Assembly (NCBI GenBank): GCA_032464575.1
Contig: JAWDKM010000006.1
Span: 1 to 64,000 of the forward strand
Length of the DNA: 64,000 bases
Origin: Pontivivens sp032464575
GTDB lineage: Bacteria; Pseudomonadota; Alphaproteobacteria; Rhodobacterales; Rhodobacteraceae
Reading direction: 5' to 3'
Made by a program: the position numbers and the translations under genes. This document shows, piece by piece, positions 14,853 to 23,697 of this stretch. The notes beneath the pieces were generated by a model. It searched no databases. It was given only the letters and a program-made list of their open reading frames with translations, and was not told the origin of the DNA. The stretch's first letter is position 1. Each line of letters starts with the position of its first letter.

Positions 14853-15869
14853 ATGATCCACAAGAACTGGCAGGCTCTCATCCGCCCCACCAGCCTCGAG
14901 ATCAAGCCGGGCAACGACCCCAAGCGCCAGGCGACCGCGGTCGCCGAGCCGCTGGAGCGTGGGTTCGGCCTGACCCTGGGCAACGCCCTGCGCCGCGTGC
15001 TGCTGAGCTCGCTACAGGGTGCGGCCATCACCTCCGTCCAGATCGACGGGGTGCTGCATGAGTTTTCCTCCGTCGCGGGCGTGCGCGAGGATGTGACCGA
15101 CATCGTCCTGAACCTCAAGGGCGTGGCCCTCGCGATGGACGTCGAGGGGCCGAAGCGCCTGTCGATCTCCGCCAAGGGGCCGGGCGTCGTGAGCGCGGCC
15201 GACATCTCCGAAAGCGCGGGCATCGAGGTTCTCAACAAGGACCACGTGATCTGCCACCTCGACGATGGTGCTTCGGTCTACATGGAGCTGACGGTCGAGA
15301 CCGGGAAGGGCTATGTCGCCGCCGACCGCAACCGGCCCGAGGACGCGCCCATCGGCCTGATCTCGGTCGACGCGCTCTACTCGCCGGTGCGCAAGGTGAG
15401 CTACAAGGTCGAGCCGACCCGCGAAGGCCAGGTGCTCGATTACGACAAGCTGACCCTGAACGTCGAGACCGACGGCTCTGTCACGCCGGACGACGCGATC
15501 GCCTACGCGGCGCGCATCCTGCAGGACCAGCTCAACGTCTTCGTCAACTTCGAGGAGCCCGAGGCCGCGACCCGTGCCGAGGAAGAGGACGACCTGGAGT
15601 TCAACCCGCTTCTGCTGAAGAAGGTGGACGAGCTCGAACTGTCGGTCCGCTCCGCGAACTGCCTGAAGAACGACAACATCGTCTATATCGGCGACCTGAT
15701 CCAGAAGACCGAGGCGGAGATGCTGCGCACCCCCAACTTCGGCCGCAAGTCGCTGAACGAGATCAAGGAAGTGCTCACCGGCATGGGCCTGCACCTCGGC
15801 ATGGACATCGTCGACTGGCCGCCCGAGAACATCGAGGACCTGGCCAAGAAGTACGAGGACCAGTTCTAG
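14853..15869 (+). CDS. rpoA: RNA polymerase alpha subunit
   Basis: 338 residues. The N-terminal dimerisation domain (GFGLTLGNALRRVLLSSLQG about residues 34-53) is followed by a flexible linker and the C-terminal domain (SVRSANCLKNDNIVYIGDLI about 265-284), which contacts UP-elements and activators. TPNFGRKSLNEIKEVL is the conserved helix-hairpin-helix. Full length. rplQ follows after a 173-base gap that contains two palindromes. Confidence 0.98.
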   Translation: MIHKNWQALIRPTSLEIKPGNDPKRQATAVAEPLERGFGLTLGNALRRVLLSSLQGAAITSVQIDGVLHEFSSVAGVREDVTDIVLNLKGVALAMDVEGPKRLSISAKGPGVVSAADISESAGIEVLNKDHVICHLDDGASVYMELTVETGKGYVAADRNRPEDAPIGLISVDALYSPVRKVSYKVEPTREGQVLDYDKLTLNVETDGSVTPDDAIAYAARILQDQLNVFVNFEEPEAATRAEEEDDLEFNPLLLKKVDELELSVRSANCLKNDNIVYIGDLIQKTEAEMLRTPNFGRKSLNEIKEVLTGMGLHLGMDIVDWPPENIEDLAKKYEDQF

Positions 15870-15879
15870 GGTCCTGACT

Positions 15880-15937
15880 GTCCCGGGCTTGACCCGGGAC
15901 CTTTCAAAATCGAGCGGCCCCGGATCACATCCGGGGC
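15880..15937. repeat. Pair of REP-like palindromes between rpoA and rplQ
   Basis: Two adjacent perfect inverted repeats: GTCCCGGG-CTTGA-CCCGGGAC (15880-15900) and GCCCCGGAT-CAC-ATCCGGGGC (15917-15937). The same type of CCGGG-rich palindrome recurs at about 50783-50914. They resemble the extragenic palindromes common in alphaproteobacteria and may act as RNA stabilisers or weak terminators. Confidence 0.65.
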
Positions 15938-16042
15938 GGTTCGACGATGAAGGGCCAGCCGCGAAATGATTTCCCGGTCCGCCCCAAGGAGAGCGGTCCC
16001 CACGCAGGGCCGCCGGACAAAGCATAAAGAAGGAATGGACAC

Positions 16043-16462
16043 ATGCGTCACGGTAACGGTTACCGCAAACTCAACCGCACTCACGAACACCGCAAGGCGA
16101 TGTTCGCCAACATGGCCGCGAGCCTGATCGAGCACGAGCAGATCAAGACCACGCTGCCCAAGGCGAAGGAACTGAAGCGGATCATCGACAAACTGATCAC
16201 CCTCGGCAAGCGCGGCGACCTCCATGCCCGCCGGCTCGCCCACGCGCAGATCAAGCAGGACGCCGCCGTCGCGAAACTCGTCGACGTGCTCGGCCCCCGC
16301 TATGCCGAGCGCAACGGCGGCTACTCCCGCGTGCTGAAGGCGGGCTTCCGCTACGGTGACATGGCGCCCATGGCGATCATCGAACTGGTCGACCGCGACA
16401 CATCCGCGAAAGGTGCGGCTGACAAGGCACGCGTCGCCGAGGAAGAAGCGGCCGAGGAGTGA
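16043..16462 (+). CDS. rplQ: 50S ribosomal protein L17
   Basis: 139 residues starting MRHGNGYRKLNRTHEHRKAM, with the core LIEHEQIKTTLPKAKELKRI and GFRYGDMAPMAIIELVDRD. L17 lies near the tunnel exit. It ends in a short acidic, Ala-rich tail. It is the last gene of the ribosomal cluster and is followed by a terminator. Confidence 0.98.
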   Translation: MRHGNGYRKLNRTHEHRKAMFANMAASLIEHEQIKTTLPKAKELKRIIDKLITLGKRGDLHARRLAHAQIKQDAAVAKLVDVLGPRYAERNGGYSRVLKAGFRYGDMAPMAIIELVDRDTSAKGAADKARVAEEEAAEE

Positions 16463-16509
16463 ACGGCGACGGAGCGATTGCCCGTTCACGCGACGTTTGA
16501 ATAGCATGA

Positions 16510-16540
16510 GAGGGGTCGGCGCGAAGTCGACCCCTTTCTT
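16510..16540 (+). terminator. Terminator after rplQ
   Basis: AGGGGTCG / CGACCCCT (8 bp) with a nine-base loop is followed by TTCTT. It marks the end of the alpha operon, 48 bases after the rplQ stop and just before the next gene. Confidence 0.65.
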
Positions 16541-16555
16541 CGTCCGGAGACCCGT

Positions 16556-17821
16556 ATGATGCCGTCCGCCACGATGGGGATCCGCCCCACCTCGGCACTC
16601 ACCGCGCTCCAGCATCTGCCCTTCGTGCTGATCGCGGGGCTGCCGGCATTCTCGGCCCTTCTCGTGCTGCCGCCCGGCGAGCGCTTCTTCGTCGGTCTCA
16701 TCCAGACGCTCTTCGCACTCGTTCCAGCGACGCTGTTCCTGGCTTTCGGTGGTTTGGCCATTCGTCCTTCGCACCGTCACTCCATCGCCTCTCCTCGCGT
16801 TCGAGCGCTGATTGTCCTGGTCGTCGCCTGGGCGCTCTTCAGCGCGCTGCGGGTGGCGCGGGTTCCGGACTGGGCGTTTTTCTGGAGCCAGTTCGTCTTC
16901 TGGGGTGTCCTGTCCGCATGCGTCATGCGCGCGGCTGTCGAGCGGCACGGTGCGGATCTTGTCCTTGTCTTCCTGCGATCACTGCTATGGGCTGGGCCGC
17001 TCTACGGTGCGGTCGTAGCGCTCTACTACCACCTCTATGGCGACGCCATCCCCGAGGAATGGTCCAGCCTCCTTCCCGCCTTCGGCAACGTGCGCCGCGC
17101 GGGTCATCTGCTGACGCTGAGTGCGACAGCGGGTGCGATGCTGGTGGCGCTGCGTCTCGGAGGGCGCGTGACCGTCGTGTTGACGCTGATCGCCGCGGCG
17201 GTTGCCTTTTGGGCCGGGGCGCGTGGAACGCTTCTGGTCTTAGTCACCGCCATTCCGTTCACATTGCTGGTCAGCGGTCATGCGAAGCCTTCGACATTGC
17301 TGCGCGTGGCCGTGGTGTTGTTGGCGGCGGCGGCGCTATCCGCACTCGCACCCACACCGAACGTCAATTTCGGACTGATCAACATGGTCACTTTCGCCGG
17401 CGACGGAGCTCCGACAGCCGACGCGTTGTCGAGTAGCAGGATCAGCATGTGGCGTGACGCCATGGCCAACATAGCTCTGCGGCCGTTGACCGGCTGGGGA
17501 TATGCCCATGCCGCACTTGCTCCACACCAAGCGCCGGTGTTCCACCTCCACAACTGGCCGCTCGAGTTGCTGCTGGCCTGGGGCGTGCCGATGGGAGCGC
17601 TTGCCGGGGCACTCGTGTTCAGTTTCTGGCTCAAAGCCCAGCGACGCATGGGGCCCGAGCAGGCGGCCGCGCTGGGCGTATTGAACGTTGCAGCGGCCTA
17701 CTCGCTTATCTCGGGCACCTACTTCTATGGCGTACCTGTAATCCTGATGTCGATCGCATGGGGTGTCGCCCTGGCCCGTCCGAGCGATGAAAGCGGAGAA
17801 CGTCGGGCCTATATCAGCTGA
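16556..17821 (+). CDS. O-antigen ligase family membrane protein
   Basis: 421 residues with about ten or more hydrophobic segments, an inner-membrane protein. The C-terminal third has the WaaL/Wzy_C pattern: SSRISMWRDAMANIALRPLT then GWGYAHA and, after a short loop, HLHNWPLELLLAWG, matching the periplasmic loop and following helix of O-antigen ligases and polymerases. It probably joins or polymerises a polysaccharide at the cell envelope; the glycan cannot be inferred. ATG at 16556 or 16559. There are no other polysaccharide genes next to it; rarA starts three bases after its stop. Confidence 0.75.
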   Translation: MMPSATMGIRPTSALTALQHLPFVLIAGLPAFSALLVLPPGERFFVGLIQTLFALVPATLFLAFGGLAIRPSHRHSIASPRVRALIVLVVAWALFSALRVARVPDWAFFWSQFVFWGVLSACVMRAAVERHGADLVLVFLRSLLWAGPLYGAVVALYYHLYGDAIPEEWSSLLPAFGNVRRAGHLLTLSATAGAMLVALRLGGRVTVVLTLIAAAVAFWAGARGTLLVLVTAIPFTLLVSGHAKPSTLLRVAVVLLAAAALSALAPTPNVNFGLINMVTFAGDGAPTADALSSSRISMWRDAMANIALRPLTGWGYAHAALAPHQAPVFHLHNWPLELLLAWGVPMGALAGALVFSFWLKAQRRMGPEQAAALGVLNVAAAYSLISGTYFYGVPVILMSIAWGVALARPSDESGERRAYIS

Positions 17822-17824
17822 GAC

Positions 17825-19138
17825 ATGGCCGATCTGTTCGACACCACCGCCCGCGAGCCTTCTGCCGAGGTGCTGCGCCCGCTTGCCGACCGGATGCGGC
17901 CGCAGAGCCTTGTCGAGGTGATCGGGCAGGATCATGTCCTCGGACCGGAGGGGCCGCTGGGTGCGATGCTCGCGGCGGGCAATCTCGGCTCGGTCGTCTT
18001 CTGGGGGCCGCCGGGAGTGGGTAAGACCACGATCGCGCGGCTGTTGGCGCAGGAGACCTACCTCGCCTTCGTCCAGATCAGCGCGATCTTCACCGGCGTG
18101 CCGGAACTCAGGAAAGTATTCGAGGCGGCGAAGCTGCGCCGCACGCAGGGCCGCGGCACGCTTCTTTTCGTCGACGAGATCCACCGCTTCAACAAGGCGC
18201 AGCAGGACGGGTTCCTGCCGCATATGGAGGACGGCACCATCGTGCTGGTCGGCGCGACGACGGAGAATCCGTCCTTCGAGCTCAACTCGGCATTGCTCAG
18301 CCGTGCGCAGGTCATCACGCTCAACCGCCTCGACCTGCCCGCGCTCGAACGGATCCTCCAGCGGGTGGAGCAGGAGGAGGGCGCGCTGCCCCTCGATGGC
18401 CCGGCGCGCGAAGCGCTGACCGAGATGGCAGATGGCGACGGGCGGGCGCTCCTCAATCTTGCCGAGCAGGTGATCGGCTGGGGCGCTGCGAAACCTATCG
18501 ACCGCGAGACGCTGACCACGCGCCTCACCCGGCGCGCCACGAAGTACGACAAGTCCGGGGACGAGCACTACAATCTGATCTCGGCGCTGCACAAATCCGT
18601 GCGCGGCTCCGATCCCGACGCCGCCCTCTACTGGTTCGCGCGGATGCTCCAGGGCGGAGAGGATCCGAGGTTCCTCGCGCGGCGCATCACACGGATGGCG
18701 GTCGAGGATATCGGCCTCGCCGATCCGCATGCGGAAGCGCTGTGCCTGCAGGGCTGGCAGACCTACGAGCGGCTTGGCTCGCCCGAGGGGGAACTGGCGC
18801 TGGCGCAGGCGGTGATCTACCTCGCCCTCGCGCCGAAATCGAACGCGACCTATACCGCCTACAAGGCCGCAATGGCGGCGGCGAAGCAGACCGGATCGGA
18901 GCCACCGCCCAAGCATATCCTCAACGCCCCCACCCGGCTGATGAAGGACGAGGGCTATGGCGCGGGCTATGCCTATGACCATGATGCGGAGGACGGCTTT
19001 TCCGGTCAGAACTACTTTCCCGACGCCATGAAACGCGGCGTCTACTACGTGCCGGTCGAACGTGGGGCGGAGCGCGAATTGAAGAAGCGCGTCGAGTACT
19101 TCGCCAAGTTGCGCACCCGTCGGACCGAGGGCGGCTGA
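17825..19138 (+). CDS. rarA: Replication-associated recombination protein A (RarA/MgsA)
   Basis: 437 residues. It is an AAA+ ATPase related to clamp-loader and RuvB proteins that acts at stalled forks. Walker A is WGPPGVGKTTIAR (about residues 60-72) and Walker B FVDEIHRFNKAQQ. The sensor region is GATTENPSFELNSALLSR, and the C-terminal tetramerisation domain has SVRGSDPDAALYWFARML. The usual length is about 435-450. It is only three bases after the O-antigen-ligase-like gene. Confidence 0.95.
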   Translation: MADLFDTTAREPSAEVLRPLADRMRPQSLVEVIGQDHVLGPEGPLGAMLAAGNLGSVVFWGPPGVGKTTIARLLAQETYLAFVQISAIFTGVPELRKVFEAAKLRRTQGRGTLLFVDEIHRFNKAQQDGFLPHMEDGTIVLVGATTENPSFELNSALLSRAQVITLNRLDLPALERILQRVEQEEGALPLDGPAREALTEMADGDGRALLNLAEQVIGWGAAKPIDRETLTTRLTRRATKYDKSGDEHYNLISALHKSVRGSDPDAALYWFARMLQGGEDPRFLARRITRMAVEDIGLADPHAEALCLQGWQTYERLGSPEGELALAQAVIYLALAPKSNATYTAYKAAMAAAKQTGSEPPPKHILNAPTRLMKDEGYGAGYAYDHDAEDGFSGQNYFPDAMKRGVYYVPVERGAERELKKRVEYFAKLRTRRTEGG

Positions 19139-19298
19139 GCCGGCCGACATAGCCCATCGCACGCTCTGCAACCCGTTGCCGAGACAATCTGGCATACCGC
19201 GTTCACGTGGCATGACGACGCCCGCAGCCTCCATTAGTTAGGGTGATGTCGAGTTGCGTAAAGCAATTAATTTGGATTAACCGCCAGCGGGAAACAGA

Positions 19299-19769
19299 GT
19301 GTCGGGTCCGATCTACAGCTTGATCTACCGGTCGTTCGCGCGACCGCCCTGGATGGAAGGACAGGTGCTCAACGACATCAGCGTCGAAGCGCACCGCTTC
19401 AACCAAAGCAACGGCATCACGGGTGTCCTCATCTTCTGCGATGGGGTGTTCGTGCAGGTGCTCGAAGGCAGCACCGTCGCCGTTCTGTCCTTGAGCGCGA
19501 AGATCGCCGCGGATCGTCGGAACGAGCGTTTGCGGGTGCTGTGGCACGGGAACGTGCCCGAGCGTCGCTTCAGCAACTGGTCGATGGGCTGCTTCGACTT
19601 CTCCGACATGCCGGAGCGTCAGGCGCCGCTCGATCCGAGCATACTGCGCAACGACGAGACCGATCCGGTCTGGACCGACGCGATGACGCAGCGGCTCATC
19701 GACTTCTATTGCGAGAACAACATCGAGGGCATGGGCCCGGTCTTTTCCCGGATGCGGCGTCTGTCCTGA
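19299..19769 (+). CDS. BLUF-domain blue-light sensor, single domain
   Basis: 156 residues beginning at GTG. Residues 5 to about 100 match BLUF: Tyr in SLIYRS (about 10), Asn in FNQSNGITGVLIF, Gln in FVQVLEG and Trp in FSNWSMG, the residues that surround the FAD and switch hydrogen bonding on blue light. The C-terminal 55 residues form a short cap with no recognisable output domain, so it would signal by protein contact, as in other short BLUF proteins. The upstream 160 bases include an AT-rich stretch but no convincing promoter. Confidence 0.88.
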   Translation: MSGPIYSLIYRSFARPPWMEGQVLNDISVEAHRFNQSNGITGVLIFCDGVFVQVLEGSTVAVLSLSAKIAADRRNERLRVLWHGNVPERRFSNWSMGCFDFSDMPERQAPLDPSILRNDETDPVWTDAMTQRLIDFYCENNIEGMGPVFSRMRRLS

Positions 19770-19832
19770 GGCCTTGCACGCCACGCGCCGTCGGCGCATA
19801 GACGGCGCGATGAACACGGGATCCCGAAAGAC

Positions 19833-20207
19833 ATGATCTGGTTCGTGGCCCTGGGCGGCGCGATCGGGGCGGCTGCGCGCTACGGCGCCGGGCGTCTGGC
19901 CCTGCGTGCGGGACTGCCGGACTTCGCGCTGGTCACGCTGGGCGTCAACGTGCTCGGTTCCTTCCTGATGGGCATCGTCGCGGTCTGGCTGGTGCGCCGC
20001 GGCGTGGGCAACGCACAGCTCTCGCTGTTCCTGACGACCGGCGTGCTCGGCGGATTTACCACCTTCTCCACCTTCTCCCTCGACATGATGCGGCTGATGG
20101 AGGGCGGGCGGACGGGCCTTGCCATGGCGTATGCCGGCGGCAGCCTCGCCTTGGGCCTCCTCGCCATCTTCGCGGGAAGCTGGATCGCTCGGGGGCTCTT
20201 CCCGTGA
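19833..20207 (+). CDS. crcB: Fluoride channel CrcB/Fluc
   Basis: 124 residues with four hydrophobic segments. The motifs GGAIGAAARYG (about 8-18), TLGVNVLGSFLMG (about 36-48) and GGFTTFSTFSLD (about 73-84) are those of the dual-topology Fluc channel that exports fluoride. I see no fluoride riboswitch in the 60 bases upstream. It overlaps the next gene by four bases (GTGA). Confidence 0.95.
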   Translation: MIWFVALGGAIGAAARYGAGRLALRAGLPDFALVTLGVNVLGSFLMGIVAVWLVRRGVGNAQLSLFLTTGVLGGFTTFSTFSLDMMRLMEGGRTGLAMAYAGGSLALGLLAIFAGSWIARGLFP

Positions 20208-21244
20208 GCGGCGTGCAGCAGGTGACGCTCGATGCGGAGGCGGAGGGTCAGCGTCTCGACCGCTGGTTCCGCAAGACCTTTCCGCAGGTCACGCAGGGCC
20301 GGATCGAGAAGATGTGCCGCAAGGGCGAGATCCGCGTCGATGGCGGTCGGGTGAAGCCGAACACCCGCCTCGCCGAGGGGCAGGTGATGCGCGTGCCGCC
20401 GCTGCCCGAAAACGATGCACCGGCGCCGGACCGCCCGCAGATCGGCGAGGCGGATGCCGAGATGATGCGCGCCGCCGTCATCTTCCGCGACGACCACATC
20501 ATCGCGCTCAACAAGCCGCCGGGTCTTGCCGTGCAGGGCGGCTCGGGCCAGACGCGGCATGTGGACGGGCTGGCCGAAGCGATCCGGTTCGAGGCCGAGG
20601 CGCCGCCGCGGCTGGTCCACCGCATCGACCGGGACACGTCCGGTGTGCTCCTGATGGCGCGCACGGGCCGGGTGGCGGCCGCGCTGACCAAGACCTTCCA
20701 GTCCCGCCAGACCCGCAAGATCTACTGGGCCGCCGTCGCCGGTGTGCCGAGCCCGCGCGCCGGCACCATCCGCTTCGGCCTCGTAAAGGCCCCCGGGCAC
20801 GGGCCGCACGGCGCGGGGGAGAAGATGGTGGCCGTCCATCCCGACGCCGTCTCCCGTACCGAGGGGGCGAAGCGCGCGACCTCCGACTATATGGTGATCG
20901 AGGCGGCGGCGAAGCGCGCCGCCTGGGTCGCCCTCAGCCCGATCACGGGCCGCACGCACCAGTTGCGCGCCCACATGGCCGAGATCGGGCATCCGATCGT
21001 GGGCGACGGAAAGTACGGCACCAACGCCCAGGTGAACGAGGGCGACGGCTGGGGCGCGCAGCTCGGCGGGGACATTTCGCGCAAGCTGCACCTGCACGCG
21101 CGACATCTCAGCTTTCCGCATCCGGTCACCGGCGCGACGGTCAATCTGACTGCGCCCCTGCCGGACCATATGGCCCGCACGTGGAACACCTTCGGCTGGG
21201 ATCCACGCGAGGTTCCGGCCGACCCGTTCGAGGAGCTTGAATGA
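20204..21244 (+). CDS. rluC: RluA/RluC-family pseudouridine synthase
   Basis: 346 residues starting at GTG. An N-terminal S4 RNA-binding domain (QRLDRWFRKTFPQVTQGRIE, about 15-34, to residue 70) precedes the synthase domain, with RLVHRIDRDTSGVLLMAR (Asp in HRID is the catalytic residue) and SPITGRTHQLRAHMAEIGHP. It converts uridines to pseudouridine in rRNA, by family most likely 23S. The gene overlaps crcB at its start and the HAD gene at its end, indicating one operon. Confidence 0.92.
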   Translation: MSGVQQVTLDAEAEGQRLDRWFRKTFPQVTQGRIEKMCRKGEIRVDGGRVKPNTRLAEGQVMRVPPLPENDAPAPDRPQIGEADAEMMRAAVIFRDDHIIALNKPPGLAVQGGSGQTRHVDGLAEAIRFEAEAPPRLVHRIDRDTSGVLLMARTGRVAAALTKTFQSRQTRKIYWAAVAGVPSPRAGTIRFGLVKAPGHGPHGAGEKMVAVHPDAVSRTEGAKRATSDYMVIEAAAKRAAWVALSPITGRTHQLRAHMAEIGHPIVGDGKYGTNAQVNEGDGWGAQLGGDISRKLHLHARHLSFPHPVTGATVNLTAPLPDHMARTWNTFGWDPREVPADPFEELE

Positions 21245-21906
21245 AACTCGCCATCTTCGACATGGACGGCACGCTGCTCGACAGCCAGGCGCTGATCGTC
21301 GGTGCCATGCAGGCGGCGTTCGCCATCGGTCATCGTCCCGCGCCGCCGCGAGCCGCGATCCTCGGCATCGTGGGGCTGAGCCTGCCCGTCGCCATCGCGC
21401 GGCTGGCCCCGGATCTGGGGGAGCGGGAGGTCGAGGCGCTGACCGCCGCCTACCGCGCCGCGTTCATCCGCCTGCGGGCGGAGATGGGGGGCGAGGCGGC
21501 GGTGCCGCTCTATCCCGGCGCGACCGAGGCGCTGACCGCGCTGGACGCGGCGGGCTGGCTCCTCGGCGTGGCGACCGGCAAGGCGAAGCGCGGCGTGGAC
21601 CATGTCTTCGCCGCTCACCCGATCGGGCATCATTTCGTGACGGTGCAGACCGCCGATTTCCACCCGTCGAAGCCGCATCCAGCGATGGTCGAGACTGCGC
21701 TGGCGGAGGCAGGGGTCGACGCGCGCGATGCGGTCATGATCGGCGACACCACCTTCGATATCGAGATGGGCCGGGCCGCGGGCGTGCGCTGCATCGGCGT
21801 GAGCTGGGGCTACCACCCCGTGGAGGCGCTGCACGACGCGGGCGCCCATCACGTCATCGCCCATTTCGATCAACTCGCCCCGCTGCTCGCCGAGGTCCAC
21901 GCATGA
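21241..21906 (+). CDS. HAD-family phosphatase, phosphoglycolate-phosphatase-like
   Basis: 221 residues with all four HAD motifs: DMDGTLLDS (nucleophile Asp, residue 7), a Thr in LLGVATGKAKRG, Lys in HPSKPHP, and GDTTFDIEMGRAAG. The helical cap lies at about residues 15-85. It is a cytoplasmic phosphatase whose substrate is not readable from sequence. The ATGA overlaps on both sides tie it to rluC and the ATP12 gene. Confidence 0.9.
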   Translation: MKLAIFDMDGTLLDSQALIVGAMQAAFAIGHRPAPPRAAILGIVGLSLPVAIARLAPDLGEREVEALTAAYRAAFIRLRAEMGGEAAVPLYPGATEALTALDAAGWLLGVATGKAKRGVDHVFAAHPIGHHFVTVQTADFHPSKPHPAMVETALAEAGVDARDAVMIGDTTFDIEMGRAAGVRCIGVSWGYHPVEALHDAGAHHVIAHFDQLAPLLAEVHA

Positions 21907-22616
21907 GCGAGTGGGCGGCGAAGCGCTTCTGGACTGCGGCCGAGGCGGTGCCTGTCTCGGGCGGCTTCGCCGTCCAGCTCGACGGTCGCGCGGTGCGCAC
22001 GCCGGCGAAGGCACCGCTTGTCCTGCCGGGTGCGGCGCTGGCCGGGGCCATCGCAGCCGAATGGGCCGAGCAGGGTGAGCAGATCGCGCCCGAGACCATG
22101 CCGCTCACCCGCGCCGCGAATTCCGCCATCGACAAGGTGACCCCCCAGCGCGGGGCGGTGGTTGACATGCTCGCCCAGTACGGCGAGACGGATCTGTTGT
22201 GCTACCGCGCCGAGGGACCGGAAAGCCTGGTCGCCGAGCAGCACGCCCGCTGGGACCCGCCGCTCGACTGGGCAGCCGAGGCGTTCCGCGCGCCGTTGAT
22301 CCGGATCGAGGGCGTGATCCCGCAGGACCAGCCCGCCGACAGCGTCGCCCGGCTGCGCGCCGAAGTTGACGCAATGGAACCCTTCGCGCTGACCGCCTTC
22401 CATGATCTCGTCGTCTTCAGCGGCAGCCTCATCCTGGCCCTCGCCGTGCGCGACGACCGGATGCCGGTTGCCGAGGCGGCCGAGGTCGCGGAGCTCGACG
22501 CCATCTGGCAGGAGAGGCTCTGGGGCACGGATGAGGAAGCCGCCGAGGTCCGCGCCCGCAAGGCCGCCGCCCTCGCCGATGCCGACCGCTTCCTGAGGCT
22601 CAGCCGGAGAGACTGA
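21903..22616 (+). CDS. ATP12-family F1-ATPase assembly chaperone
   Basis: 237 residues. The N-terminal FWTAAEAVPVSGGFAVQLDG and PLVLPGAALAGAIAAEWAEQ (about 38-57), followed by the helical C-terminus with FHDLVVFSGSLILALAV, match the ATP12 chaperone that binds the F1 alpha subunit. The family is restricted to alphaproteobacteria and mitochondria. The start is fixed by the four-base overlap with the HAD gene. Confidence 0.88.
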   Translation: MSEWAAKRFWTAAEAVPVSGGFAVQLDGRAVRTPAKAPLVLPGAALAGAIAAEWAEQGEQIAPETMPLTRAANSAIDKVTPQRGAVVDMLAQYGETDLLCYRAEGPESLVAEQHARWDPPLDWAAEAFRAPLIRIEGVIPQDQPADSVARLRAEVDAMEPFALTAFHDLVVFSGSLILALAVRDDRMPVAEAAEVAELDAIWQERLWGTDEEAAEVRARKAAALADADRFLRLSRRD

Positions 22617-22617
22617 C

Positions 22618-23103
22618 ATGCCCCCCTTCTACGCCAAGTCCGCCGAGGATCTGCCGACGCGGGAGGACATCGCCACCCGCTCCGGCCTCGAGTTCATCCG
22701 CGACATGCTGGAGGGCAACCTCGCCGCCCCACCCATCGCGGAGACGCTGGACTACTGGCTGGAGGAGGTCGAGGAGCGCCGCGTCGTCTTCCGCGGCAAG
22801 CCCGCCTTCAAGGCGATGAACCCGATCGGCACCATCCACGGCGGCTGGTTCGGCACGCTGCTCGACAGTTGCATGGCCTGTGCCGTGCAGACCACGTTGC
22901 CCAAGGGGCAGGGCTACACGACTCTGGAGTACAAGGTGAACATCGTCCGACCGCTGTTCGCCCATTCCGGGGAGGTGCGCGCCATCGGCACCGTCAGCCA
23001 TGCCGGCCGCCGCACCGCCGTGGCCGAGGGTCGTATCGTCGGCGTCGAGGACGGCAAGCTCTACGCCACCGGCTCCACCACCTGCATGGTCATCGAGCTC
23101 TAG
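22618..23103 (+). CDS. PaaI-like hotdog-fold thioesterase
   Basis: 161 residues. The central hotdog motif is MNPIGTIHGGWFGTLLDSCM (about residues 62-81), followed by YTTLEYKVNIVRPLFAHSGE. The HGG turn and downstream Asp match PaaI/4HBT acyl-CoA thioesterases. The acyl substrate is unknown. It starts one base after the ATP12 gene and ends convergently with, and 14 bases into, the minus-strand kinase frame. Confidence 0.88.
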   Translation: MPPFYAKSAEDLPTREDIATRSGLEFIRDMLEGNLAAPPIAETLDYWLEEVEERRVVFRGKPAFKAMNPIGTIHGGWFGTLLDSCMACAVQTTLPKGQGYTTLEYKVNIVRPLFAHSGEVRAIGTVSHAGRRTAVAEGRIVGVEDGKLYATGSTTCMVIEL

Positions 23104-23697
23104 GCAGCGTCGCGATCAGCCGGTCGAAGGTCGCGAGGTCGTAGCGCTTCGGGTTGGCCGCAATGGGGGCAGGCAGTTCGCGCGGCAGGGCCCAGACGAC
23201 CCGACTGCCGGTGCCCGCTCCATCGCGCGGTACCAGGCGATCAGCGGCTCCTGCAGGCGCAGGTGCAGTTCGAACCTGTCCCGGTTGCGGGTCCGGTCGC
23301 CGTCCCGCTGGGCCCGCGCGACCTGCGGTGTGACCGTCTTCACGAGGTAGAGGTCGGCGAGGCCGAGCCGCCGGTCGGCGATGGCTGCCCGCGTTTCTGC
23401 AAGCTGATGGTCCCACTGGCTCCATGGTCTCTCACCAATGCGGCAAAGGCCCCAGATGTAGTGCAGCTTCAGCGGGTCGGTGTCGCAGACGGCATGGCCG
23501 GTGCGGTGCTCCACTTTCAGAGCCTGAGACCAGCGCACGGCGTTCCAGTCCGTCCAGGCACGCGCGACCTCCGGGCCGGTGTCGGGCCACATGTACCTTT
23601 CCTCGGGAAAGGTCTCCGGCACCAGATGCGTGGCCGCTCGGGTCCGGCACCACGTCGTCTTGCCGGCTGCGCTGATCCCCTCGACCACGACGATCAT
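23090..23697 (-). pseudogene. P-loop nucleoside/nucleotide kinase-like gene with frameshift
   Basis: The frame starts MIVVVEGISAAGKTTWCRTR, a Walker A at the extreme N-terminus as in small kinases. It continues through about 160 residues with WPDTGPEVARAWTDWNAVRW and DTDPLKLHYIWG. Near 23214-23216 (a CCC run, GGG on the coding strand) protein-like sequence jumps frame: the first frame degenerates to Ser/Arg/Pro-rich text, while the next continues RVVWALPRELPAPIAANPKR and YDLATFDRLIATL to a stop at 23090. Adding one G restores about 202 residues. It is either a real one-base deletion or a sequencing error. It overlaps modA at its start (ATGA). Confidence 0.7.

Noticed and set aside
17336..19234. 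632-codon open frame on the minus strand
   Set aside because: It lies antisense to the O-antigen-ligase-like gene and rarA, both with clear family motifs; its Arg/His/Leu-rich text is a high-GC shadow.
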